Assembly: GCA_040954595.2 (NCBI GenBank)
Contig: CM082588.2
Span: 12,152,001 to 12,216,000 of the forward strand
Source of the DNA: Balanoglossus misakiensis
Lineage: Eukaryota > Hemichordata
DNA length: 64,000 nt
Reading direction: 5' to 3'
This document shows, piece after piece, positions 26,101 through 35,240 of this stretch (the first letter of the stretch is position 1; every line of letters starts with the position of its first letter). The notes below the pieces were generated by a model, which saw only the letters and a list, made by a program, of their open reading frames with translations, was not told the DNA's origin and searched no databases. A program made the position numbers and the translations under genes.

Positions 26101-28993
26101 ATGATGTGCCCTTATACTCGGCTCCGCAATCAAACACCACCCTGATCTTCTTTTTCTTGGGATGGTATATCCCATGGTGTGGAATGTACCATTTCTTTCC
26201 CTCTTCACACTGCAGCTCTTGTTCCGGTATCTTCTCAGCATAGCCTCTATTGATGACCTCATTCATGAAGGCTTTGTAATCATCATGATACTGTTGATCC
26301 CGCAGAAATTTACGTTTCAGATGAGTAATCCGTTGCTCAGCTACCGATCTGTTATCTGGCATCTTTACATCAGAATGTCGAAATGGTAGAGGCACCTGGT
26401 AGTGACCGTCCTCAAACTTTGTATTCGCCACCACCGTGTCCATGAACTTCTTATCCTCAACTGACCTTTCTGGTTTATCATCAATGGTTCTCTCACTGAA
26501 CTCATGATTGAAATAGTTCGCCAACTGCTGCTCAATTGGTACTCCCACCTGGATTCTGTGCACTGATGCTTGAGCTGCTGGGTCACCGGCCCCCTTAAGA
26601 GGTCCATTCACAGCCCATCCTAGTAAAGTTCTAACAGCATATGGTCCCTCATTTTGGCTGTTGATAACTTCCCATGGCTCAAATGCCTTGGATACATTGT
26701 TCCCAATTAGCAGACCAATTTCTGCATCGATACTTGGCAAATGTACATCACGCAAGTATGGCCACTGTGATATGTCTTTCTGTGTCACTATGTCCTGCTT
26801 TGACACTGGCATTTCATCCTGGGTATATGTAACAGGAAGTGTTATGGCATTCTTACCATCCAAGTCTGTGACCTCTAGGCCTTTCAACACGTACGTGTCA
26901 ACCATTTTCGTCTCTGTTATGGTGTGAAGATTCAACTTGGTCTTCTTTCCACCGACATTCGGGCGCTGTTTGATTTTCTCAGTGCAGAAGACTGCATCAC
27001 TGCCATTGTCCAAAAATGCATATGTCTGTACAGACGCACCGGTGGATTTGCATCTCACTACCACTGGTAATATTACTGGAACGCCAGTAAGGTCCTTGGC
27101 CACAATGTTCTGACGGGTTACATCTACGTAGCCGATTTTGACTTCACCACAACCACTGCTAATACTGCTCACAGGGGTATTGGCTTCAGTTTTTTCTCGG
27201 TGCAACACTGTCGGGTGTTGTCGTTTGCATACGTCACATGTTAACTTGTTGCCACAGTCCTTGACCAGGTGATTGGTATTTCTCAGACATCCATAACACA
27301 AGCCCTTGGATCTGAGGAACTGTATTCTCTCCTTAAAGGGTTTGGTTGCCAACATCTTGCAACTGTTCAAGTTGTGTGTTGATTCCTTACAATGTGCACA
27401 AGTAACAGAATGAGTACTTTCTGTATTTACAGCGAAACTGGTGCCCCTGGGTCTTGGGCTGGACTTCTTTTCATGCTTGAAGTTAGCACTCTTTTCCTTG
27501 TGTGGTGTATTGTTCAGGTTTCCAAATATCACATTTGACATCACTTCAGCTTCAGTATTCACGAATTCAACAAGATCCTTGAATACAACTGGGCGTTTTT
27601 GTAGCAACTCATGCGTTTTTCTTCGCCATTTGTCTCTAAGTTTGTATGGCAACTTATCTACAAGCATCTGTAGGTTTTTGTAGTGATCCAGTTCCCTCAG
27701 GTGAAGGTCACCCTGCATAGCGTTCTCACATTTCACCAGAAACAGTGAAAATTTGTTCATAGCAATCTTATCTTCAGACTTGATATCTGGCCATTTCTCA
27801 GCCTGGCTAGCATACGCTTGAGAAATTATATGAGCATTACCGTATTTTTTGTCCAACAGTTTTTTGGCCCTGGTATACCCTTCTGCTGGGTCCATAAACA
27901 TGCAACTGCTTACGATTTCCTGTGGGTCCTCATCTGTGTACTGTTCCAAGTAGTACAGCCTTTCCTCACTGTCATCAGTCTTCATTTCAATGCCATGTTT
28001 GAATGCCCGCATGAATGACTTGTATTTCAATGGGTCTCCCCTGAAGATAGGTATCTTCTGAGGTGGCAATGCAGCCCGTTTATTGTGATCAATGAGTAGT
28101 TTAGTCATTTGGGTCTGTTGCTGCATCACTGTAGAAAGCCCTTCTTCCATGGAACCATGACTGCTGTTGCTACCAGCATCCTGATTATCTTTCTGCATTA
28201 CTGGTTTATGAGTAGAAATGTCTGCCAAGTCTGGAGGTCCTTGGGCTACTGCACCATCAGCATGCTCTTCAAATTGCTCATACACTTTGATTTTAGCATC
28301 TTGCATGGCAATTTCTGTGTTAAGTACTAAAAGTTCTTTTTTTCTTTGTAGTTCAGCTTCACGCTCTTCTATGGCCTGCCTTTCTTTTAATGCTGCTGCT
28401 TGTACTAACAGTTCAGCTCTCTTCGCCACTGCACTGATTTTAGAAGCATTGCTACTTCTGCTGCTGGCTTTACTACAGGCTGAAACTTCACTGCCACTTG
28501 TTTGTGATTTGCCTGTTCTCACCTGCAGTTTAGGTTCAATCTGTGAAACACTGTCAGATGGTTTCACGTCCAGTTCTGCATGCATGGCTGCTCTTTCAAC
28601 TTTTCTCAACCAACTTTCCACTTCACCCCTAAAATTGTCAAACTCCTGTAAACGAGGGGCTACAAGACGCTGGTAATCTTGTTTTCCTTCTGCTTCATCC
28701 AATACACTATGGTATTTGCTATCTGCTGCGCAGAAATTGTCAAATGCATGACGCCATTCATGTAGTTTGTTTTTTACTTTCTCCATATTACGCATGTCTC
28801 CCATCAAGACTTTAATTTGGTTCATTTTTCCAGTCACCTGTCCACATGCAGCCGACCTGGAACCTTTCAACATTCTTTTTTCTTCATCCAGTCCTTTTTC
28901 AGTTTGCACTGATTCATGCTTGAGTGGTGCTTTATCGCCGTAATTCATAGCGTCAGTGTCTTCCCATACATCATCTTCTTCTTTATTGCTCAT
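23141..28993 (-). CDS. gag-pol: BEL/Pao Gag-Pol polyprotein, intact, about 1950 aa
   Basis: Encodes the structural and enzymatic proteins needed for reverse transcription in cytoplasmic particles and for integration into nuclear DNA. Positions are from the ATG at 28993. A charged coiled-coil region lies near 180-240, the Gag-like DUF1759 domain at about 310-485. Zinc-knuckle motifs are C532-C535-H540-C545, C566-C569-H575-C580 and C586-C589-H593-H598. The aspartic protease (DUF1758) has D662 in LDNGS. RT has D996 and YVDD at 1075-1078. Peptidase_A17 region is about 1145-1235. RNase H has D1258, E1302, D1332 and D1378. Integrase has an HHCC finger (H1590, H1595, C1625, C1628) and the triad D1661, D1723, E1773, followed by DUF5641 to the end. 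The frame stays open to a GTG at 29011, but 28993 is the first ATG after the LTR, with A at -3, so I chose it. The stop is TAG. There is no internal stop or frameshift and all catalytic residues are present. Confidence 0.96.
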   Translation of the reverse strand: MSNKEEDDVWEDTDAMNYGDKAPLKHESVQTEKGLDEEKRMLKGSRSAACGQVTGKMNQIKVLMGDMRNMEKVKNKLHEWRHAFDNFCAADSKYHSVLDEAEGKQDYQRLVAPRLQEFDNFRGEVESWLRKVERAAMHAELDVKPSDSVSQIEPKLQVRTGKSQTSGSEVSACSKASSRSSNASKISAVAKRAELLVQAAALKERQAIEEREAELQRKKELLVLNTEIAMQDAKIKVYEQFEEHADGAVAQGPPDLADISTHKPVMQKDNQDAGSNSSHGSMEEGLSTVMQQQTQMTKLLIDHNKRAALPPQKIPIFRGDPLKYKSFMRAFKHGIEMKTDDSEERLYYLEQYTDEDPQEIVSSCMFMDPAEGYTRAKKLLDKKYGNAHIISQAYASQAEKWPDIKSEDKIAMNKFSLFLVKCENAMQGDLHLRELDHYKNLQMLVDKLPYKLRDKWRRKTHELLQKRPVVFKDLVEFVNTEAEVMSNVIFGNLNNTPHKEKSANFKHEKKSSPRPRGTSFAVNTESTHSVTCAHCKESTHNLNSCKMLATKPFKERIQFLRSKGLCYGCLRNTNHLVKDCGNKLTCDVCKRQHPTVLHREKTEANTPVSSISSGCGEVKIGYVDVTRQNIVAKDLTGVPVILPVVVRCKSTGASVQTYAFLDNGSDAVFCTEKIKQRPNVGGKKTKLNLHTITETKMVDTYVLKGLEVTDLDGKNAITLPVTYTQDEMPVSKQDIVTQKDISQWPYLRDVHLPSIDAEIGLLIGNNVSKAFEPWEVINSQNEGPYAVRTLLGWAVNGPLKGAGDPAAQASVHRIQVGVPIEQQLANYFNHEFSERTIDDKPERSVEDKKFMDTVVANTKFEDGHYQVPLPFRHSDVKMPDNRSVAEQRITHLKRKFLRDQQYHDDYKAFMNEVINRGYAEKIPEQELQCEEGKKWYIPHHGIYHPKKKKIRVVFDCGAEYKGTSLNKELMQGPDLTNSLLGVLTRFRQEPVAMMADVESMFSQVAVPKASCDFQRFLWWTDGDTSNPPEEYRMKVHIFGATSSPSCANYALKKTADDCAEHHEEHVVNTIKKDFYVDDMLKSVPTEETGRGLSKNLRSACSRGGFRLTKWVSNRRSVLESIPEEERAKEIKDLDLDQDSLPIERALGMQWDVESDRFGFNITMKDKPATRRGILSIVSSVFDPLGLAAPAILPAKIILQDLCKQKLDWDEKMPVKLQKRWEKWMNDLPKLEENCFVNRCLKPDGFGEAVSVQLHHFSDASELGYGTVSYLRMVNGHGDVHCALLLSKTRVAPLKQITVPRMELAAATLAVRVDRSLKGELDVQVDDTFFWTDSMTVLRYINNETARFHTYVANRVTLIREGSEPRQWHYIESSQNPADECSRGQPVDKFLKNERWMNGPKFLSKPELEWFENPEANHSDELLSDDPEVKRVAAVKVCDVDESRNTVCKLLDHYSSWYALKKAVAHVLRVKQMLIDKSKSKTAGKIGEAHLCMQSRQISVQDLKRAEHAIIKFVQQDAFPEEISMLKGSNVDGNGVKRNSPIYKLDPVIGDGGLLRVGGRISRAALPEDMKHPLIIPKGTHVSKLILRDIHESIGHMGRNSMLARLREWYWMVGANSAARELINKCVACRRFRAKPGEQKMADLPVDRLTPGEPPFSRVGVDYFGPIEIKRGRSVVKRYGVMFTCLSSRAVHLEKADSLDTDSCINALRRFIARRGSVKEIRSDNGTNLVGAQRELKREIDNWNQDKIHGFLLRRGIDWIFNPPAGSHFGGVWERQIRTVRQLLQAIAKEQLLDDEGLETLLCEVEHIINSRPITTPSDDVGDLEVLTPSMLLTMKGSSLSPSLTEKSDLYTRRRWRQVQYMADLFWKRWIKEYLPTLQERQKWLKPKPNLAVGDVVLMVDESSPRCSWPMGRVIEVMPDSKGLVRRVKLKTRSTVLERPIDKLCLLLEVD

Positions 28994-29137
28994 TTTTGTA
29001 GTTTGATGCACTGATATTGTCCAGAAAGAATGTACTCACTGTCGTACTGTTACACAGCAAACAAAGTGTTTCTCACCACACAGACTGTACTGGCCTTTGT
29101 TACAGAGTCTCTTCTCTGTCCAACAAAAGTTTTACTA
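28994..29137 (-). other. 5' leader of the BEL/Pao element
   Basis: 144 bp between the 5' LTR and the gag-pol ATG. It contains no upstream ATG on the sense (minus) strand. This is where the tRNA primer-binding site and packaging signals are expected. The only TGG-starting candidate (TGGACAGAGAAGAGA, minus strand, 29122-29108) begins 15 nt from the LTR, farther than usual, and I could not match it to a specific tRNA. Confidence 0.7.
29096..29127 (-). promoter_or_regulatory. Stem-loop in the element leader, overlapping the primer-site candidate
   Basis: On the plus strand TTTGTT (29096-29101) and CAGAG (29103-29107) pair with CTCTG (29114-29118) and AACAAA (29122-29127). The loop is TCTCTT, with a bulge of one base on one side and three on the other. 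Eleven pairs can form in the RNA close to the 5' LTR. Possible roles are packaging, dimerisation or priming. The pairing is seen in the sequence; the role is inference. Confidence 0.5.
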
Positions 29138-29684
29138 TGTAACTGCAACCTACAGGCACTTCCTTTGCAGTCCGTTCACTGAGGGAGGCGACTCTTCCAA
29201 GTTTACGGGTCCCGTTAGCCTATGCGATGTGGCTCACCTTGTAGGTCAAATCGAGGTCATCTGTCGCTGCGTCACCGCCTCGACAGCCATATACGTGTAT
29301 ACAAAGTCACTACAGTCCAAGTTATGCGAATTCAAGATGCTGTCCGCATCCTTTAATGTCGCCGGAAAATACTGTAACAACCAACACGTCAAAACGAATA
29401 CATCCACAAACTGCCTACCGAAAATAGATCCGCAATAGATCAGTCAACTGTCGACATCTACACCCGAACGGTGGCTCATAGCATCACAAACAGAACCGTA
29501 AAACTTTTGTGTTTTTGGGTCGCCATTCCTCAGGCCTCGTTTTCAATCCAGAATGACCTCAGAGTAAGCATGAAAGGTCACGAAAGGCGCCCTCTCTGGC
29601 AGAAACAAACAAATCTTGAATTTGCCCTCACAGCAAACAGAGGGTGGCAAAAACACTAAAATAAGGAGAGGTTTGGCGTCTACA
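29138..29684 (-). repeat. 5' LTR of the BEL/Pao element
   Basis: 547 bp and the partner of 22275-22821, with one visible substitution between them. In element orientation transcription should start inside this LTR. A GTATATGG word on the minus strand (around 29287-29294) is a weak TATA candidate about 150 bp before the LTR end. The promoter and the U3/R/U5 borders cannot be assigned from sequence alone. Confidence 0.95.
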
Positions 29685-29689
29685 CATCA
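29685..29689 (+). repeat. Right target-site duplication CATCA
   Basis: Matches 22270-22274. The satellite resumes with CATCATAAATGG in the expected phase. The following monomers (TTTTGTATAGTATCAAGG, then AAAATAAATTC, then ACAAGATATGTATCG) match 19857 onward at an offset of 9828 bp, so the higher-order register is continuous across the insertion. Confidence 0.92.
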
Positions 29690-32600
29690 TAAATGGAATT
29701 CAAAGAATGGTCACATAACGGGCCATGTTTTACAAAAAGACTTTTGTATAGTATCAAGGCTTTGTTTTGGAATAACGAATTCTCTCCAAGATTTAAGTGG
29801 AACAGTCACAGAATGAAAACAAATATGGAAAGAGTTATGCTGGAATGTTATAAGGGATAGATTAATATTGCAAATAATTTAATTTCTTACATCATAAAAT
29901 AAATTCAAAGAATGGTCACATAACAGGATATGTTTTACTAAAAAGACTTATGTTATAGTTTCAAGGCTTTGTTTTGGAATAACGAATTCTCTACAAGATT
30001 TAAGTGGAACAGTCACAGAATGAAAACAAATATGGAAAGAGTTATGCCGGAATGTTGTAAGGAATAGATTAATATTGCAAATAATTTAATTTCTTACATC
30101 ATAAATGGAATTCAAAGAAACGTCACGTAACAAGATATGTATCGTTTCAAGGCTTTGTTTTGGAATAACGAATTCTCTACAAGATTTAAGTGGAACAGTC
30201 ACAGAATGAAAACAAATATGGAAAGAGTTATGTTGGTATGTTGTAAGGGATAGATTAATATTGCAAATAATTTTATTTCTTACATCATAAATGGAATTCA
30301 AAGAATGGTCACATAACGGGCCATGTTTTACTAAAAAGACTTATGTATAGTTTCAAGGCTTTGTTTTGGAATAACGAATTCTCTCCAAGATTTAAGTTGA
30401 ACAGTTACAGAATGAAAACAAATATTCAAATAGTTATGCCAGAATGTTGTAAGGGATAGATTAATATTGCAAATAATTTAATTTCTTACATCATAAATGG
30501 AATTCAAAGAATGGTCACATAACGGGCCATGTTTTACAAAAAGACTTTTGTATAGTTTCAAGGCTTTGTTTTGGAATAACGAATTCTCTACAAGATTTAA
30601 GTGGAACAGTCACAGAATGAAAACAAATATGGAAAGAGTTATGCTGGAATGTTATAAGGGATAGATTAATATTGCAAATAATTTAATTTCTTACATCATA
30701 AAATGAATTCAAAGAATGGTCACATAACAGGATATGTTTTACTAAAAAGACTTATGTTATAGATTCAAGGCTTTGTTTTGGAATAACGAATTCTCTACAA
30801 GATTTAAGTGGAACAGTCACAGAATGAAAACAAATATGGAAAGAGTTATGCCGGAATGTTGTAAGGAATAGATTAATATTGCAAAAAATTTAATTTCTTA
30901 CATCATAAATGGAATTCAAAGACAGGTCACGTAACAGGATATGTATAGTTTCACGCCTTTGTTTTGGAGTAACGAATTCTCTACAAGATTTAAGTGGAAC
31001 AGTCACAGAATGGAAACAAATATGGAAAGAGTTATGCTGAAATGTTGTAAGGGATAGATTAATATTGCATACAATTTAATTTCTTACATCATAAATGGAA
31101 TTCAAATAATGGTCACATAACAGGATATGTTTTACTAAAAAGACTTATGTATAGGTTCAATAATTTGTGTTGAAATACCAAATTCTCTACAAGATTTAAG
31201 TGGAACAGTCACTGAATGAAAACAAATATAGAAAGAGTTATGCCTGAATGTTGTAAGGGATAGATTAATATTGCAAATAATTTAATTTCTTATATCATAA
31301 ATGGAATTCAAAGAATGGTCACATAACGGGCCATGTTTTAGTAAAAAGACTTATGTATAGTTTCAAGGCTTTGTTTTGGAATAACGAATTCTCTCCAACA
31401 TTTAATTTGAACAGTTACAGAATGAAAACAAATATTCACATAGTTATGCCAGAATGTTGTAAGGGATAGTTTAATATTGCAAATAATTTAATTTCTTACA
31501 TCATAAATGGAATTCAAAGAATGGTCACATAACGGGCCATGTTTTACAAAAAGACTTAATATGTATAGTTTCAAGGCTTTGTTTTGGAATAACGAATTCT
31601 CTACAGGATTTAAGTGGAACAGTCACAGAATGAAAACAAATATGGAAAGAGTTATGCTGGAATGTTGTAAGGGATAGATTAATATTGCAAATAATTTAAT
31701 TTCTTACATCATAAAATGAATTCAAAGAATGGTCACATAACAGGATATGTTTTACTAAAAAAACTTATGTATAGTTAAAAGGCTTTGTTTTGGAATAACG
31801 AATTCTCTACAAGATTTAAGTGGAACAGTCACAGAATGAAAACAAATATGGAAAGAGTTATGCTGGAATGTTATAAGGGATAGATTAATATTGCAAATAA
31901 TTTAATTTCTTACATCATAAAATAAATTCAAAGAATGGTCACATAACAGGATATGTTTTACTAAAAAGACTTATGTTATAGTTTCAAGGCTTTGTTTTGG
32001 AATAACGAATTCTCTACAAGATTTAAGTGGAACAGTCACAGAATGAAAACAAATATGGAAAGAGTTATGCCAGAATGTTGTAAGGAATAGATTAATATTG
32101 CAAATAATTTAATTTCTTACATCACAAATGGAATTCAAAGAAATGTCACGTAGCAGGATATGTATCGTTTCAAGGCTTTGTTTTGGAATAACGAATTCTC
32201 TACAAGATTTAAGTGGAACAGTCACAGAATGAAAACAAATATGGAAAGAGTTATGCTGGAATGTTATAAGGGATAGATTAATATTGCAAATAATTTAATT
32301 TCTTACATCATAAAATGAATTCAAAGAATGGTCACATAACAGGATATGTTTTACTAAAAAGACTTATGTTATAGATTCAAGGCTTTGTTTTGGAATAACG
32401 AATTCTCTACAAGATTTAAGTGGAACAGTCACAGAATGAAAACAAATATTCAAATAGTTATGCTGGAATGTTGTAAGGGATAGATTAATATTGCAAATAA
32501 TTTAATTTCTTACATCATAAATGAAATTCAAAGAATGGTCACATAACGGGCCATGTTTTACTAAAAAGACTTATGTATAGTTTCAAGGTTTTGTTTTGGA

Positions 32601-32759
32601 ATAACGAATTCTCTACAAGATTTAAGTGGAATAGTCACAGAATGAAAACAAATATGGAAAGAGTTATGCTGGAATGTTGTAAGGGATAGATTAATATTGC
32701 AAATAATTTAATTTCTTACATCATAAAATGAATTCAAAGAATGGTCTCATAACAGGATA
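29690..32759 (+). repeat. Satellite zone 6: right flank of the retrotransposon
   Basis: About fifteen monomers. The first kilobase continues the 804-bp higher-order pattern seen at 19.5-21.5 kb, including the rare TTTTATTTC tail (compare 20440 and 30270). From about 31.1 kb the variants CACTGAATG and ATTCACATAG link this stretch to 35.9-36.2 kb at an offset of 4693 bp. Confidence 0.85.
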
Positions 32760-35240
32760 TGTTTTACTAAAAAAACTTATGTATAGTTACAAGGCTTTGT
32801 TTTGGAATAACGAATTCTCTACAAGATTTAAGTGGAACAGTCACAGAATGAAAACAAATATGGAAAGAGTTATGCTGGAATGTTATAAGGGATAGATTAA
32901 TATTGCAAATAATTTAATTTCTTACATCATAAAATAAATTCAAGGAATGGTCACATAACAGGATATGTTTTACTAAAAAGACTTATGTTATAGTTTCAAG
33001 GCTTTGTTTTGGAATAACGAATTCTCTACAAGATTTAAGTGGAACAGTCACAGAATGAAAACAAATATGGAAAGAGTTATGCCAGAATGTTGTAAGGAAT
33101 AGATTAATATTGCAAATAATTTAATTTCTTACATCACAAATGGAATTCAAAGAAACGTCACGTAACAGGATATGTATCGTTTCAAGGCTTTGTTTTGGAA
33201 TAACGAATTCTCTACAAGATTTAAGTGGAACAGTCACAGAATGAAAACAAATATGGAAAGAGTTATGCTGGAATGTTATAAGGGATAGATTAATATTGCA
33301 AATAATTTAATTTCTTACATCATAAAATGAATTCAAAGAATGGTCACATAACAGGATATGTTTTACTAAAAAGACTTATGTTATAGATTCAAGGCTTTGT
33401 TTTGGAATAACGAATTCTCTACAAGATTTAAGTGGAACAGTCACAGAATGAAAACAAATATTCAAATAGTTATGCTGGAATGTTGTAAGGGATAGATTAA
33501 TATTGCAAATAATTTAATTTCTTACATCATAAATGAAATTCAAAGAATGGTCACATAACGGGCCATGTTTTACTAAAAAGACTTATGTATAGTTTCAAGG
33601 TTTTGTTTTGGAATAACGAATTCTCTACAAGATTTAAGTGGAATAGTCACAGAATGAAAACAAATATGGAAAGAGTTATGCTGGAATGTTGTAAGGGATA
33701 GATTAGAATGTTGTAAGGGATAGATTAATATTGCAAATAATTTAATTTCTAACATCATAAAATGAATTCAAAGAATGGTCACATAACAGGATATGTTTTA
33801 CTAAAAAGACTTATGTTATAGTTTTAAGGCTTTGTTTTAGAATAACGAATTCTCTACAAGATTTAAGTGGAACAGTCACAGAATGAAAACAAATATGGAA
33901 AGAGTTATGCCGGAATGTTGTAAGGAATAGATTAATATTGCAAATAATTTAATTTCTTACATTATAAATGGAATTCAAAGAAAGGTCACGTAACAGGATA
34001 TGTTTTACTAAAAAAACTTATGTATAGTTACAAGGCTTTGTTTTGGAATAACGAATTCTCTACAAGATTTAAGTGGAACAGTCACAGAATGAAAACAAAT
34101 ATGGAAAGAGTTATGCTGGAATGTTATAAGGGATAGATTAATATTGCAAATAATTTAATTTCTTACATCATAAAATAAATTCAAGGAATGGTCACATAAC
34201 AGGATATGTTTTACTAAAAAGACTTATGTTATAGTTTCAAGGCTTTGTTTTGGAATAACGAATTCTCTACAAGATTTAAGTGGAACAGTCACAGAATGAA
34301 AACAAATATGGAAAGAGTTATGCCAGAATGTTGTAAGGAATAGATTAATATTGCAAATAATTTAATTTCTTACATCACAAATGGAATTCAAAGAAACGTC
34401 ACGTAACAGGATATGTATCGTTTCAAGGCTTTGTTTTGGAATAACGAATTCTCTACAAGATTTAAGTGGAACAGTCACAGAATGAAAACAAATATGGAAA
34501 GAGTTATGCTGGAATGTTATAAGGGATAGATTAATATTGCAAATAATTTAATTTCTTACATCATAAAATGAATTCAAAGAATGGTCACATAACAGGATAT
34601 GTTTTACTAAAAAGACTTATGTTATAGATTCAAGGCTTTGTTTTGGAATAACGAATTCTCTACAAGATTTAAGTGGAACAGTCACAGAATGAAAACAAAT
34701 ATTCAAATAGTTATGCTGGAATGTTGTAAGGGATAGATTAATATTGCAAATAATTTAATTTCTTACATCATAAATGAAATTCAAAGAATGGTCACATAAC
34801 GGGCCATGTTTTACTAAAAAGACTTATGTATAGTTTCAAGGTTTTGTTTTGGAATAACGAATTCTCTACAAGATTTAAGTGGAATAGTCACAGAATGAAA
34901 ACAAATATGGAAAGAGTTATGCTGGAATGTTGTAAGGGATAGATTAGAATGTTGTAAGGGATAGATTAATATTGCAAATAATTTAATTTCTAACATCATA
35001 AAATGAATTCAAAGAATGGTCACATAACAGGATATGTTTTACTAAAAAGACTTGTGTTATAGTTTTAAGGCTTTGTTTTAGAATAACGAATTCTCTACAA
35101 GATTTAAGTGGAACAGTCACAGAATGAAAACAAATATGGAAAGAGTTATGCCGGAATGTTGTAAGGAATAGATTAATATTGCAAATAATTTAATTTCTTA
35201 CATCATACATGGAATTCAAAGAAAGGTCACGTAACAGGAT
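32760..35240 (+). repeat. Satellite zone 7: two copies of a 1241-bp higher-order unit
   Basis: 32760-33999 and 34001-35240 are nearly identical six-monomer units. Private marks shared by both include CTAAAAAAACTTATG, CAAGGAATGG, TACATCACAAATGG and a 22-bp internal duplication. The junction near 33990-34001 is a chimeric monomer whose left part is of AAAGGTCACG type and whose right part is a long-form monomer, joined at TAACAGGATATGT. Confidence 0.85.
33684..33727 (+). repeat. 22-bp internal tandem duplication in a monomer (also 34925-34968)
   Basis: GAATGTTGTAAGGGATAGAT plus TA is present twice in a row, making this monomer 22 bp longer than normal. The identical event sits 1241 bp downstream at 34925-34968, so it arose once and was then copied with the 1241-bp unit. 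I did not see it elsewhere in the window. Confidence 0.9.

Larger units (their letters stand above)
22275..29684 (-). mobile_element. Complete BEL/Pao LTR retrotransposon (7410 bp)
   Basis: The element has two 547-bp direct LTRs ending in TG...CA, a 5-bp target duplication and one gag-pol frame reading leftwards, so its 5' LTR is the right-hand one. From 5' to 3' on the minus strand: LTR 29684-29138, leader 29137-28994, gag-pol 28993-23141, 3' non-coding 23140-22822, LTR 22821-22275. Family assignment rests on the domain order Gag (DUF1759), zinc knuckles, protease (DUF1758), RT, Peptidase_A17, RNase H, integrase, DUF5641, which is specific to BEL/Pao. No env frame is present. The base composition is visibly richer in G+C than the surrounding satellite. 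It appears structurally intact and possibly autonomous. Confidence 0.96.

Noticed and set aside
23169-28676. Many plus-strand frames across the retrotransposon
   Set aside because: Shadows of the 1950-codon minus-strand gag-pol frame; none has a recognisable domain.
28994-29011. GTG start of gag-pol at 29011
   Set aside because: Eukaryotic initiation at ATG is far more likely; the ATG at 28993 is the first after the LTR and has A at -3.
29225-29245. Splice donor in the LTR (minus strand ACAAGGTGAG)
   Set aside because: The word fits a donor, but the element has a single complete frame and no downstream frame that would need splicing.
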